A DNA stretch of 64,000 bases from Nocardia cyriacigeorgica (GCF_029868385.1 NZ_JARWNX010000061.1:124001-188000), one strand, 5' to 3'; numbered from the stretch's first letter, positions 7,956 through 17,362 are shown. Notes: a model not told the origin generated them from the sequence alone. Made by a program: numbers and translations.

Positions 7956-8984
7956 ATGCCCAGCACCCCGTCCACTCCGCCGCGACCGTTCGACATCACC
8001 ACCGTCTTCCCTCAACTGGCTCCGCTGGCACGCACGGCTACCCGGTTGCACCCGCGCCCCGGGTTGCCCTCACCGCAGGACAGTTCCATCGGCGGACCGC
8101 TGCTCTGGCCCGCCGACGAGCCGTGGCCGCACTGCGACGGACCTCATGTAGTGGACGGAATGAACCCGACCCTGTCCCCAGTCGACGTAAGGCTGGAACG
8201 ACAGATCCGTGCCGCCTCGCGCGGCAGGACCCTGACCCCGCAGGAACAAGAAACCCTCGAACGAATCCGCCCCCCGCTGAACTACCCGCTCACTCCGGCG
8301 ATCGCCCCATATGAGGGCTCCATAGCGATGCTGCCGGTCGCACAGCTGCACACGCGCGACGTGCCCGATCTGCACACGCCTGAAGGCGCGGACCTGCTCC
8401 AGGTCCTGTGGTGCCCCTTCGACCACCCGATCATGCCCAAGACCGCGCTGTTCTGGCGGTCGGCCGCCACAGTCACCGACATCCTCGCCACGCCCCCCGA
8501 ACCGTCCGCGATGCAGTTCGACAACTACCTGCCCGAGCCGTGCATGCTCAACCCGGAGCAGGTCACCGAATACCCCGACCACAGGGAGCTGAGCAAAGAA
8601 CTCCAGCAACAGATCGGAAACTGGAGCCTGTGGCAGGCAGCCGACACGGATGTGGACAGCGCGTACGCGTCGTACCCGCCGGACTTCTACGCCAACGAGT
8701 TGTCCGTCGCACCCGGCTGGAAAGTCGGCGGCTGGCCTCGCTGGGGAGCCACCGACCCCCACCCCCGGCTCTGCCCGACCTGCGACAGCGATATGGATGC
8801 CCTGCTGACCATCGCCACGTCCGAAGCCGGCAAAGACAGCAGCTGGCGCCCATACGAGGAGCCGACGAACGAACCACTCATCGGCTTCAACCACACTGCG
8901 GTCCACATCGGCAGCGGCTACGACCAGCAGCTCTACATCTGCCCGACGGCGCCGGAGCACGCCCACACCGAGCTGATGGCCTAG
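7956..8984 (+). CDS. DUF1963 (YwqG-like) family protein
   Basis: About 342 aa. The opening half has the DUF1963 pattern GLPSPQDSSIGGPLLWPADE followed by a Trp-Pro and later MLPVAQLHTRDVPDLHTPEG. The C-terminal half contains KVGGWPRWGATDPHPRLCP and IGFNHTAVHIGSGYDQQLYICP, the typical closing part of this family. YwqG-type proteins are cytosolic, often found near toxin or immunity genes, with no established biochemical role. ATG 7956 is chosen; the frame also opens at TTG 7926 with no better binding site. No partner gene is adjacent. Confidence 0.8.
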   Translation: MPSTPSTPPRPFDITTVFPQLAPLARTATRLHPRPGLPSPQDSSIGGPLLWPADEPWPHCDGPHVVDGMNPTLSPVDVRLERQIRAASRGRTLTPQEQETLERIRPPLNYPLTPAIAPYEGSIAMLPVAQLHTRDVPDLHTPEGADLLQVLWCPFDHPIMPKTALFWRSAATVTDILATPPEPSAMQFDNYLPEPCMLNPEQVTEYPDHRELSKELQQQIGNWSLWQAADTDVDSAYASYPPDFYANELSVAPGWKVGGWPRWGATDPHPRLCPTCDSDMDALLTIATSEAGKDSSWRPYEEPTNEPLIGFNHTAVHIGSGYDQQLYICPTAPEHAHTELMA

Positions 8985-9174
8985 CCAGCCACGAGCGGCG
9001 CGATGGTAGCGGCGTGGACTGGTGACGTGCCCGAATTCCGAAGCCCCTGCGGCATACAGTAATCGCGACCGCGGCCCGCCCGGCCGCCGTCGGGGAGATC
9101 GCCGGTAGTGGCGATACAGGCCAGCGCGGGCTTCGGCACGTCGGACCGCTACCAGCGCTGCCACTTGCCGCGGA

Positions 9175-9411
9175 TCATGTAGTGAAGCGGAAACTTTCGA
9201 AGCTGGTCGAAATATAGGCGCTGGTGTTCGAGTTCAGATATTGAGAATCTCCGCGACAGTCCGGAAGCGAGTACAGGGTAACTGTACTATTCGTCTGGTT
9301 GTCCACCAGGCCACTTCGGATGGTGATGTTGTAGGTCTGATAGGGATCCGGGTTTTCGATTCTATCCGAATACCCAGAGGCATTCGGATAGAAGAAGGCG
9401 CCGACAGTCAT
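9175..9411 (-). CDS. Small hypothetical protein, beta-gamma-crystallin-like look
   Basis: 78-aa protein preceded by an excellent ribosome binding site (GGAGG, 7 nt before ATG 9411). Its codon use is much less GC-biased than its neighbours (about half GC). The sequence YNITIRSGLVDNQTNSTVTL followed by YSLPDCRGDSQYLNSN and FESFRF resembles one motif of secreted crystallin-like or I36 inhibitor-like actinobacterial proteins, but it has no signal peptide. I do not assign a function. The composition suggests recent acquisition. Confidence 0.6.
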   Translation of the reverse strand: MTVGAFFYPNASGYSDRIENPDPYQTYNITIRSGLVDNQTNSTVTLYSLPDCRGDSQYLNSNTSAYISTSFESFRFTT

Positions 9412-10220
9412 TTACCATCCTCCGATTCGTCCATAAATCCCGCACCAGACCCACGGCCTGCTGTGCAGGATTCGGAGTCTAGATCGATTTCGGCACGCCA
9501 TCTCGACCATCGGGTTCAAATCAAGATCGAATAGATTCCCAACCTGACCGACAGTCCGATTACCCAATTCCGAGATGCACTGAAACTCGACAGGACACAG
9601 CAGTTTTCGCGCCGTTCAGATAGAACCAGATGCCACACGAGTCACCAGCGGAACCGAATTCGACTTCGAAAGCTTCCCAAATTTGGGGATAATCCGGATG
9701 CGTGGCGCAAGATCGGAGGAACCTCGTCCAGCCATGGATAGGCGCCTGACCAGGCCACTCGAGGCCTCCACCCCGCCTCACCCGATGCCCAGCGTCGCAG
9801 TGTCTCGATCGGTGAACGCGACTTGATCGGCGAGACCCGAACACGAATCTCGGGTCGATAGAGCCGGACATGATTGAACGGATACCGGCACCACGTTCAT
9901 GGAACGTGCGCGATACAACGGGGCACGCCAAGTAACGCCTGGGGTGCGCCGACCTCCCCGAGCAGCATGCCCGTCGCGGCTACGGATCCATGATGATGGA
10001 CCCGCTCACCACCCGCGACGCGCCTTGGTCACCGTCGCCGATGAAGGCATAGCTCGCGATATCAATACGAATTGCGGAGCTTCACTGCCGAGCCCGAGCC
10101 GTTTACGAGATCACAGTGGAGTTCGCTGCCTGTTTGCCACAAGGGGGTACCGTGTGTATCGGCTGGACCGGATCGTTCGCGGGGCTCGATACGCGAACCC
10201 ATAACGAGAAGGGATAAGCA
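9412..10220 (-). other. Mostly non-coding, possible decayed second small gene
   Basis: No firm gene in this 800-bp stretch. On the reverse strand a frame ending at 9560 has a protein-like tail (HPDYPQIWEAFEVEFGSAG, then SCGIWFYLNGAKTAVSCRVS) with the same low-GC codon style as the gene at 9175-9411. Its upstream part (to 9931) looks random and has no ribosome binding site, so it is probably a remnant. The remainder, including the CsbD promoter region, shows nothing recognisable. Confidence 0.4.
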
Positions 10221-10427
10221 ATGTCGCTCAACGACAAGATCAGCAACAAGGCCGACGAGCTGGGAGGCAAGGCCAAGGAAGCCGCTGGCGACGCGACCGG
10301 CGACGAGGAGCTGCGGTCGGAAGGCAAGGGCGAACAGCTCGAGGCCTCGGCGAAGAAGGCAGCCGAGAACGTCAAGGACGCGGTCGGCGACGTCGCCGAC
10401 AAGGTGAAGAACGCGGTCGAACGCTGA
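10221..10427 (+). CDS. CsbD-family stress protein
   Basis: 68-aa, highly charged, Lys/Glu/Ala-rich helical protein: MSLNDKISNKADELGGKAKE and later GKGEQLEASAKKAAENVKD. This matches the CsbD-like family (PF05532), small cytosolic proteins induced by general stress in many bacteria. AGAAGGGA lies 8 nt before the ATG. It stands alone; a hairpin lies 110 bp downstream. Confidence 0.88.
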   Translation: MSLNDKISNKADELGGKAKEAAGDATGDEELRSEGKGEQLEASAKKAAENVKDAVGDVADKVKNAVER

Positions 10428-10536
10428 CTCACCCGCCCCGGCGGGGCCCAGCTGCACCCCGGGTCGTTGTCCTTCCGTCTGCCACTTATGGCAAGCATCC
10501 ACCTACTCGTGGTGTGCGAGATCCTCTGAATTCCAG

Positions 10537-10565
10537 GACCGGCCGACCAACAGCCGGCCGGTCCT
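10537..10565 (+). terminator. Inverted repeat downstream of CsbD gene
   Basis: Stem GGACCGGCCG (10537-10546), 9-nt loop, and exact complement CGGCCGGTCC (10556-10565). It lies 110 bp past the CsbD stop in a 430-bp gene-free gap and has no T-tract. It could end the CsbD transcript or mark an unrecognised small RNA; the rest of 10428-10856 shows no gene. Confidence 0.55.
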
Positions 10566-10856
10566 CGTCGTTCACGGTCAAGCTTCCAGTCGCCAGATGC
10601 CGAATCTTGATGACCGCCCCTCCGTCCGGGCACCATGGACGGGCATAGCCACGGCGACGCTCGAGTCCGCAGCACACACTCGGGCGGACTACGGCAGAGG
10701 AGGCTGATCTCGTTCGGAACCTGGGCTTACGGGCGCATAGCCGGTTGCCCACGCCGGATTCCGTTCGACCGCGGTGGTGGGAGAGAGCACCTACGGCTTC
10801 GCGTGGATGATGTGCTGGCGTATCGAGATTCCCGCCGCGAGCGACCTGGCTCGGGG

Positions 10857-11825
10857 TCAGGGCTGTGTTTCGTGCGATCGGCGGACCGTACCGGGGGCGA
10901 CGCCGGTGGTGCGTTTGAATGCGCGGCTGAACGCCGCTTCGGATTCGTAGCCGAGCCGGGAGGCGAGTTCGGCGATCGGGGCGTCGTCGTGATGCAGCCA
11001 ATCGAGGGCGACCTGCATCCGCCAGCGGGTGACGTACTGCATCACCGGTTCACCGACCAGTTCGGTGAACCGGGCGGAGAAGGCCGACCGGGACATGGCG
11101 ACCTCACGGGCCAGGGCGGCGACCGACCACGGCTGGGCCGGGTCGCGGTGCACCAGCGACATGGCCCGGCCGATGCGGGGATCTCGTAGTGCGCCGAGCC
11201 ATCCGGTCTGCCCGGGTGCTGTACCGGTGATCCAGGAGCGGATGGCCTGGATGACCAGGATGTCGGAGAGCCGGGTGATCACGGCCTCGCCGCCGGGACG
11301 CAACTGCCGGCCCTCGGCGGCAATCAGCCGCAGCGTGCTGTACATCCAGTCCGCCTCCGGCGACGGCGACCCCGGCGCGCCATCGATGACGATGGTGCGA
11401 GGCAGGAGCGCTACGAGGCTGCGGGCCGCCGGGTGCCCGAAACGGACTGTGCCGCAGACGACATTCGTCGGTGTGCCGCCACCACCGTGTCGCAGGATCG
11501 CGTAGCGGTCGCTGGCGTAGTCGTAGTCCAGTTCGTCGACCCGCCGTGCCGGGGTACCGGGCTCGCTGAGGAGCAGGTGTCCCTCGCCGTGCGGGACGAG
11601 CGCGAAATCGCCGGGCCGAAGCTGCCGGGGATCCTCACCGTCGATGTCGAGCCAGCAGCGCCCGGTGTTCACGACGTGGAACCACATGGACTCCGGTTCG
11701 GGCGGCAGGTACAGGCCCCATGGCTCGGTCAGCTCGGAGCGGCAGTAGAAGGTGCCCGATACGCGCAGGAAATGCAGGGCCTCACCCAGCGGGTCGCCGG
11801 TGGTCCACAGGTCCTCACCTCGCAT
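10857..11825 (-). CDS. AraC-family transcriptional regulator with cupin-like N-terminus
   Basis: About 322 aa. The N-terminal half is a cupin-type sensor (PF12852-like): LHFLRVSGTFYCRSELTEPW, WFHVVNTGRCWLDIDGEDP, LRPGDFALVPHGEGHLL. The C-terminal AraC DNA-binding domain has both helix-turn-helix units: WSVAALAREVAMSRSAFSAR and IAELASRLGYESEAAFSRAF, ending with KRTTGVAPGTVRR. ATG 11825 (MRGEDLWTTGDP) is chosen; the frame extends to 11915 without a better start. It is divergent from the DUF1772 gene at 11953, 127 bp away, and likely controls that gene and perhaps itself. Confidence 0.9.
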   Translation of the reverse strand: MRGEDLWTTGDPLGEALHFLRVSGTFYCRSELTEPWGLYLPPEPESMWFHVVNTGRCWLDIDGEDPRQLRPGDFALVPHGEGHLLLSEPGTPARRVDELDYDYASDRYAILRHGGGGTPTNVVCGTVRFGHPAARSLVALLPRTIVIDGAPGSPSPEADWMYSTLRLIAAEGRQLRPGGEAVITRLSDILVIQAIRSWITGTAPGQTGWLGALRDPRIGRAMSLVHRDPAQPWSVAALAREVAMSRSAFSARFTELVGEPVMQYVTRWRMQVALDWLHHDDAPIAELASRLGYESEAAFSRAFKRTTGVAPGTVRRSHETQP

Positions 11826-11952
11826 GATTGTCAGTGTGCGGCCGTCGTGCACAGACGTCCAGACCCGCTGGACGAACAGACAGAAATGATCGACGCACAG
11901 GCATGGTTCCGCCACGACTTGTCGATCAGAGTGGATGGAAAGGAGGGCCGCG

Positions 11953-12561
11953 ATGAACGACAGCCACTACCCCGCGCAACACCACACCATGCCAACTCCC
12001 TCCGTCTCGGCCGGTCACGGGAAGGCCGGTCACGGATGGGTCGGGCTGACGCTCGGCGCCACGCTGGTCACCATGGCCCTCGTCGCCGGCCTGAACTTCA
12101 CGTTCATGATCGCGGTCATGCCCGCCCTGGCCGGTGTCGACGACCGCACGTTCGTGATGATCACGCAGCGGTTCAACGAAAACCCGGTATTCCCACTCAG
12201 TTTCACCGCGGCGCTGTTGCTCGCCATCCTCGCCACCGCGCTACAGGCATCCCTCTCCCGGGGGCCCGCGCTGCGCTGGGTGATCGCGGCGCTCGCGCTC
12301 TACGTGGTGGTGCTCGCCATCACCGGGGCGCTCCACATCCCGCTCAACGAGCAGATCACCCGAGCGGGCGACCCGGACCGGATCACCGACCTCGCCCACC
12401 TCCGGGACCAGTTCGAGGCCCCGTGGGTGATCGGCAACGCGGTCCGCACCGTCTTCTGCGCCGCTGCCGTCGCCGCCCTCGCCCGCGCGATCTACCTGCA
12501 CGGGCGCGCCGCCACCCACCGCCGTCCCATGGTCTCACTACCGTCCCGACAGCGGCCGTGA
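11953..12561 (+). CDS. DUF1772 (anthrone-oxygenase-like) membrane protein
   Basis: About 202 aa with four predicted membrane helices. Sequence features of PF08592/DUF1772: GLNFTFMIAVMPALAGVDDR, then FNENPVFPLSFTAALLLAI, and near the end ITGALHIPLNEQI and WVIGNAVRT. The family includes fungal anthrone oxygenases, but most bacterial members are uncharacterised. AGGAGG lies directly upstream (11941-11946), fixing the ATG at 11953. It is divergent from the AraC regulator, which is the obvious candidate controller. Confidence 0.85.
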   Translation: MNDSHYPAQHHTMPTPSVSAGHGKAGHGWVGLTLGATLVTMALVAGLNFTFMIAVMPALAGVDDRTFVMITQRFNENPVFPLSFTAALLLAILATALQASLSRGPALRWVIAALALYVVVLAITGALHIPLNEQITRAGDPDRITDLAHLRDQFEAPWVIGNAVRTVFCAAAVAALARAIYLHGRAATHRRPMVSLPSRQRP

Positions 12562-12795
12562 TCGCAGACAGCCGCCGCACGGGAAGACAGCGCGAAGGCT
12601 GGTGGTGACCACCCGAGAGGGCGGCGGAGCGACGGTGCCCACCGTGTCGGCCGTCGGCTCCGGTCTGGACAGCGTTCACATCGCGTTCACCGCTACCGGC
12701 GTCCCGACCGTTCTGAGCGTGAGCACCGCAGCGGTCGGTTTCGCCCGCCCCACGCCTCGCTGTACCCGATGATCCAACCGAAGGAGCCGAGTCCG

Positions 12796-13575
12796 ATGAC
12801 CATCGAGAACGTACCCGAACCCACCCGCGCCGATCGAGCCACTTTCGAGGCTCGCTTGGCCGAACTCCGTACCAGGGAGAAGGCGCACACCAGGGCCGGT
12901 GACGCGATCGCCGCCGCCCGCCGCCGACTGCCCGTGGTCGAAGTGGATGCGAGCACCCCACTGATCGGGCGGGACGGTCCGGTCCCGCTGATCGAGACCT
13001 TCGAGGGCCGCCAACAGCTGATCGCGTACTACTTCATGTGGTACCCCGGACGTCCGGCGGCCGAGCAATGCGAAGGCTGCACATGGAACAACACCCAGCT
13101 CGACGAGCTGTCCTACGTCCATTCCCGAGACATCACCTACGCCGTGTTCTGTCAGGGTCCCTACGAGGAGAGCATCCGCTACCACGACTTCATGAACTGG
13201 ACGATGCCCTGGTACTCCGCGCAGCAGTCACTCGACACCCTCCTGGTCGGCCGACAGATCGGTATGATGCACGTCGTCTGTTACCTGCGGCGCGGTGATC
13301 GCGTCTTCGAGACCTACTGGACCACTCGGCGCGGCGTCGAGGCGGTCGATATCAACTATCGCCTGATGGACCTCACCATCTACGGCCGCCAGGAACCATG
13401 GGAGGACTCGCCGGAAGGCTGGCCGCAATCTCATGTCGAGGACACCAGGACCGACGGCCGCCCTACCGCTCAATGGTCACGCATCGCGGCGGGACGATCC
13501 GACGACCTCACCGACAGAGCGTCCGAGCCCACTCGGCCACCGGATTCGACCGGTTCCGGTGAGGCGTGTCGCTGA
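12796..13575 (+). CDS. DUF899 family (thioredoxin-fold) protein
   Basis: About 259 aa. DUF899 signature: LIETFEGRQQLIAYYFMWYP and CEGCTWNNTQLDELSYVHSRDI, with HDFMNWTMPWYSAQQSLDTL following. The C-x-x-C of CEGC lies at the position of the thioredoxin-fold active site in this family; function is not established. AAGGAG lies 9 nt before ATG 12796 (an ATG at 12769 is upstream of this site). The C-terminal tail from about residue 215 is Arg/Asp/Thr-rich and probably disordered. The 234-bp gap before it holds no gene. Confidence 0.85.
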   Translation: MTIENVPEPTRADRATFEARLAELRTREKAHTRAGDAIAAARRRLPVVEVDASTPLIGRDGPVPLIETFEGRQQLIAYYFMWYPGRPAAEQCEGCTWNNTQLDELSYVHSRDITYAVFCQGPYEESIRYHDFMNWTMPWYSAQQSLDTLLVGRQIGMMHVVCYLRRGDRVFETYWTTRRGVEAVDINYRLMDLTIYGRQEPWEDSPEGWPQSHVEDTRTDGRPTAQWSRIAAGRSDDLTDRASEPTRPPDSTGSGEACR

Positions 13576-13735
13576 AGCTGCCCGATCACGCGGTTGGGCT
13601 GAGCGGCACGAGCATTCGGTGGCGCGGTCGGCCCACACTGGAACGGAGTCGGTTGCTCCCGATCGCGTCCCCGAATTCAGACCCCGCCGACCGACCGGAG
13701 CGACGACCCGCTGAACCGGTTCGCACATGGCCCAC

Positions 13736-14176
13736 TCACGACTGGTCGGCCGACCAGTCCATCGGTACCTCCTGGGTGATGGCGATCAGGTTGCCATCGG
13801 CCGCCTTCAGGACGGCCAGCCGAGCACCCGGCATGTCCACGATGCCCGTAGCCGGATCGATATTGTCGCCCGCGGCAGCCTCGGCGGCGCCGACCTCGGC
13901 CAGCGATCCGTCGGCGATTTCGGTCATCGCCGTGGCCCCGGCGGCGATCAGTGCGCGATGGGTCTGTTCGATGTCCTCGACCGTCCAGAAGACCAGCGGA
14001 TGGTCCACCCAAGGCGCGGCGGTCAGCCCGATCTCTACACCATCACCGGAGAACGCGGCGAAGTCGTCACTCTGGAAGGCAGGTTGTTGACCCAATAATG
14101 CGGCCCACACCTCGATGCTCGCGGCGAGATCCCGCGCGGGCAGGACCACATTTCCGAATCCGGTCAATCGTGTCAT
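13736..14176 (-). CDS. VOC-family (glyoxalase-like) protein
   Basis: 146-aa single-chain glyoxalase/bleomycin-resistance fold: MTRLTGFGNVVLPARDLAAS, then WAALLGQQPAFQSDDFAAFS, a central DHPLVFWTVEDIEQTHRAL and a C-terminal ARLAVLKAADGNLIAI. The usual metal ligands are not clearly preserved, so the catalysed reaction is unknown. AGAGGA lies 7 nt upstream of ATG 14176. Confidence 0.82.
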   Translation of the reverse strand: MTRLTGFGNVVLPARDLAASIEVWAALLGQQPAFQSDDFAAFSGDGVEIGLTAAPWVDHPLVFWTVEDIEQTHRALIAAGATAMTEIADGSLAEVGAAEAAAGDNIDPATGIVDMPGARLAVLKAADGNLIAITQEVPMDWSADQS

Positions 14177-14764
14177 GTGTATTCCTCTGAGGTTTCGGGC
14201 GTCAGCGAGGCGCCGCTTCGCTTGCTCACCAAATCTTTCGTGTCCTGGTCACGCGGTTCGAATCGTCAGGTGTCGTGTAGGCCGCCTGTCTACCCGGGAG
14301 TAGTTCGCTGACGTCGGTCAGCTGGTCATACCGGAGGCAGTGCGGTGGAAGGAGGGCTGTTGCGGATCAGTTGGCGCGCTTCGCTTCCGCCCGCCGTCCA
14401 CTCGACCAGGAGTTCGAGCCCTTTCTCGTACAACGATGTTTCGGCAGACAGGATGATATAGGTGCCCACCGACATCACCTCCGCCTCTGCCAGTCGCGGA
14501 GCCTTCATATTTGTCCATGAGGAAGCTGGCGGCCGGGACGGGTCGTGGGTCCGGTTCGTGGATGACACCGGGTGCATGAGCCGCGCCAGGGCACATCGGG
14601 AGCGAAGTCCCACCGGTGCACGCACGCTCGTTGATACAGCGATGCCGAGGAGCCACAGCAGCGATCGCTCATGGCGCCCAGGCGGTTCGAGCAGTCGATC
14701 ACCGGAGTCGGTCTGCGTTAAGTGCCCCGTCACGCCGTGTTCACGATGTACTTACGATGTCCGA
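14177..14764 (-). other. Gap holding only a DUF5753 relic
   Basis: 588 bp before the PAP2-family gene. Apart from the relic at 14326-14475 no coding pattern was recognised. A GGTTCGAATC string at about 14250 recalls a tRNA T-loop but lacks the flanking stems. Confidence 0.4.
14326..14475 (-). pseudogene. DUF5753 C-terminal relic
   Basis: The reverse strand encodes MSVGTYIILSAETSLYEKGL followed by SEARQLIRN and a stop. This is the usual ending of XRE/DUF5753 regulators (sheet, YEK helix, then G-x-EAR-x-LI). No helix-turn-helix or upstream DUF5753 sequence is found in nearby frames. It is one of three damaged members of this family in the first 22 kb. Confidence 0.45.
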
Positions 14765-16138
14765 ATGCTTATTCACGACACGCACGGCAGTTCGACCTCG
14801 CCCCCGGAGCCTTCGGGGGTGGAGCGGCTCCGGGAGCGTGGATTTCGACCCTTCCTGGTGTGGGGCGGTATTGCCGCCGCTGTGCTTGTGCTTGTCGCGG
14901 GACAGATCATGGCCGCTCACATCCACGCGCTCGGCCCATTGACCAGCCTCTTTCGCGATTACGTCGGGACACCCAAGTCGGCGACGACACCGTGGGCGGG
15001 CTTCCTGCTGGCGCTGATCGGTGTGACCGTCCGGGTGCGGGTGGGCGCCCTCGCTGCCGCAGTCGCCATCGACGTGATCTTCGTGGCGATTCGGACATTC
15101 GACGGTCGGCCGTTCACCGTCGGCAACGGACCGACCATCGTGCTGACGGCGCTGGCGGTGATCGCCGCCCTCCGGTGGAGTGGCGCGCGACGGTGGACGG
15201 CGCTGCACACGATAGCGCTCGGAGCGCTGCTCATCCTGGCGACGAAGGTCGGCGAAATCTGGTTGGACATCACGGCCTGGGCCTGCCCTCAGGTCTTGGA
15301 TCCCTATGTGGAACTGGCCGATCGCGCGCTCGGTAATCCGTCGTGGCTCGTCGGGCATGCGCTCGACCTGGCCGGTCCGGTGCCGGTGGGCGTGGTGCGC
15401 TGGGTGTACTTCGAGCTTCCGGTGGCGGCCATCGTCGTCGCCGTCTGGCAGTTGCGCGGCGTCACCACGGGTGCGTGGCCGCGGCACCACCTGGTGCGCA
15501 CGTTCTTGGCGATCGGCCTCATCGGCCCCATCTTCTACGTGATCTTCCCAGTGGTCGGGCCCATCCTCGCTTTCGGACCGCAGGGCAACGGCATGGAACT
15601 CGCCGACGTGTGGCCGAATCTCGTTCCGGCGATTCCCGCCTCGGTCGAATCGATGCCCTTCGACGGCATCACACCACGCAACTGCATGCCGTCGCTGCAC
15701 ACGGCGTGGGCGCTGGCGCTGTTCATCCACTCTCGACGCGGGCCCGGCTGGTTGCGCTGGGGCGGTGCCTTCTGGCTGGTGTGCACGCTGATCGCGACGC
15801 TCGGCCTCGGGGCGCACTACGGCATCGACCTCGTGGTGGGCGCCGCATTCTGCCTGACGATCGAGTCCGCCCTGCGCGACCCCGACCGGGGTTGGGACCG
15901 CGCCCGCGTGCAGGTGGTCGCCATGGGAATCGCCACGTTCACTGCCGTGCTGCTGTGCATCCGCTACCTCGCCATGCCGATGGCGAACTACCCGGTCCCC
16001 TTCGGTATCGCGATCCTCGGCGCGCTCACCGCACTGTCGATCATGTTCTACCGGACCTGGTTCGCTCCGCGGCGCCCAGAAGTCGTTGCGCGCGACGCCG
16101 AGCAGGTCGAACACGCTGCGCCCCCGCGGATTCCGTGA
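14765..16138 (+). CDS. PAP2/inositolphosphotransferase-type integral membrane protein
   Basis: About 457 aa with roughly ten to twelve hydrophobic segments. The PAP2-type catalytic motifs lie in the C-terminal third: RNCMPSLHTAWALAL (motif SLHT with catalytic His) and LGAHYGIDLVVGAAF (motif with H-x-x-x-D). This domain order, with the long N-terminal membrane part, resembles the actinobacterial PAP2/AUR1-like family that transfers or removes lipid phosphate groups at the membrane. ATG 14765 (MLIHDTHG) precedes a Pro/Glu-rich cytosolic stretch; no strong binding site is visible. A perfect palindrome 7 bp after the stop closes the gene. Confidence 0.85.
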   Translation: MLIHDTHGSSTSPPEPSGVERLRERGFRPFLVWGGIAAAVLVLVAGQIMAAHIHALGPLTSLFRDYVGTPKSATTPWAGFLLALIGVTVRVRVGALAAAVAIDVIFVAIRTFDGRPFTVGNGPTIVLTALAVIAALRWSGARRWTALHTIALGALLILATKVGEIWLDITAWACPQVLDPYVELADRALGNPSWLVGHALDLAGPVPVGVVRWVYFELPVAAIVVAVWQLRGVTTGAWPRHHLVRTFLAIGLIGPIFYVIFPVVGPILAFGPQGNGMELADVWPNLVPAIPASVESMPFDGITPRNCMPSLHTAWALALFIHSRRGPGWLRWGGAFWLVCTLIATLGLGAHYGIDLVVGAAFCLTIESALRDPDRGWDRARVQVVAMGIATFTAVLLCIRYLAMPMANYPVPFGIAILGALTALSIMFYRTWFAPRRPEVVARDAEQVEHAAPPRIP

Positions 16139-16144
16139 ACTGCC

Positions 16145-16180
16145 ACCGGTTGTCGGCAACGATCGTTGCCGACAACCGGT
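16145..16180. terminator. Perfect 36-bp palindrome between convergent genes
   Basis: Two exact 18-bp arms (arm starting ACCGGTTGTCGGCAACGA) meet without interruption, giving a long stem with a minimal loop. It starts 7 bp after the PAP2-family stop. The convergent DUF389 gene ends at 16368. A bidirectional terminator is the simplest reading; its second arm has no downstream T-run. Confidence 0.75.
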
Positions 16181-16367
16181 CAGACGCCGCGGCTCGGTGA
16201 GGCGTCGCGACAGCGCGGCCGAATACATTCTCGGCGACTTGCACCGCCGTCGTGGAACACTCGGCGTCGCACTGTGCCCGCCAGCCTCGCCCACTCGGTC
16301 GCCCGCGTTCGGATCGCGCTCATATCGCGTCTCGCGCCGCGATCGTCGACGTCGGCGCCCTGCGCGA

Positions 16368-17336
16368 TCACTCCGGAAGCCGAGCCCCGACCGTGTGGAC
16401 GACGACGACTCTCGGATCCCACGGCACGAGATCGTTCACCGCTGCCTGTAGCTCGGCGACCGGCGGCAACTGTTGCGGACCGAGTACCGAGATCGTCGCG
16501 GTATCGCCCTCGACCGTGACGTCGATGACCTGCGCGCCCGGTGCGTCACCGAGCCAGTCGCGCGTCGCATCGGCGATCTGTCCGGCCCACAGGGTCGACA
16601 GCGAATTGACCACCATCGGGACCGCGACGAGCACCAGCGCGGCACCGAGTACCAGGTACGCGCGGCCCCGGCGCGCGGTCGATGCCTCGGCCTCCGCGGC
16701 GTATCCGGCGATCAACAGCACCGCGGTCACGGTGATGATCATCGCGACAACATTGGAGGCGAACAGCACGAACGCGCCGAGTGCGAGCGCGGGCGCCTGC
16801 GAACCAAGACACACGCCCACCACACCGAGCGGCGGCACCAGCGAGATCGCGATCGCCACACCGGGGAGCACATCGCCGACATCGCGTCGGGTGATCGCCA
16901 CGGCCGCCACCAGCCCGGTGGCCAACGCGGCGGTGAGGTCCATCAGCTTCGGTGAGGTGCGTCCGAGGACCTGCGCATTCGACAGCACATTGACCGGATT
17001 CGGCAGTACTTGCGCGAACACGAAACCCAGCGCCACCACCACCAGGATCCCCGCCAGCACCAGGATCAGGCTGCGCCCGACGAGCGCGGCGCGGCCGGTG
17101 ACCACACCCAGCGCGATACCGAGGATCGGCACCGACAGCGGCGCGACGATCATGGCGCCGATCACGGTGGCGGTCGAGTCACCGATGACGCCCGAGATCG
17201 CGATGACCGCGGAGAGCACCAGCATGATCCAGAAGGCCGACCGCTTCGCGGTGACCGCGCCGACGGACAGATCCAGCTTGTCGGTGAGTTCGTCCAGTGT
17301 CCGGCGCTGATCCGCGGGGGCCAGAAATCCCAGCAT
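16368..17336 (-). CDS. DUF389 family membrane protein
   Basis: 322 aa. Family hallmarks: SAVIAISGVIGDSTATVIGA, MIVAPLSVPILGIALGVVTG and later VLPGVAIAISLVPPLGVVGV, embedded in seven to eight hydrophobic segments, followed by a soluble C-terminal part (VIDVTVEGDTATISVLGP). DUF389 proteins have no established function. GGAAGGA lies 7 nt before the ATG at 17336. The alkyl sulfatase ends 26 bp upstream on the same strand, so the two are probably co-transcribed; a role in transport linked to sulfate-ester use is possible but speculative. Confidence 0.88.
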   Translation of the reverse strand: MLGFLAPADQRRTLDELTDKLDLSVGAVTAKRSAFWIMLVLSAVIAISGVIGDSTATVIGAMIVAPLSVPILGIALGVVTGRAALVGRSLILVLAGILVVVALGFVFAQVLPNPVNVLSNAQVLGRTSPKLMDLTAALATGLVAAVAITRRDVGDVLPGVAIAISLVPPLGVVGVCLGSQAPALALGAFVLFASNVVAMIITVTAVLLIAGYAAEAEASTARRGRAYLVLGAALVLVAVPMVVNSLSTLWAGQIADATRDWLGDAPGAQVIDVTVEGDTATISVLGPQQLPPVAELQAAVNDLVPWDPRVVVVHTVGARLPE

Positions 17337-17362
17337 CGGAGATTCCTTCCATGTGGGCGCGA

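Noticed and set aside
14235..14285. Possible second tRNA (GGTTCGAATC)
   Set aside because: The flanking bases do not form a T-stem, acceptor stem or anticodon arm.
14741..16294. Long reverse-strand frame (517 aa) over the PAP2-family gene
   Set aside because: It is His/Arg/Gln-rich without domains and is the antisense shadow of a convincing membrane enzyme.
16252..17310. 352-aa forward Ser/Thr-rich frame
   Set aside because: Antisense shadow of the DUF389 gene; apparent low complexity comes from reversed hydrophobic codons.
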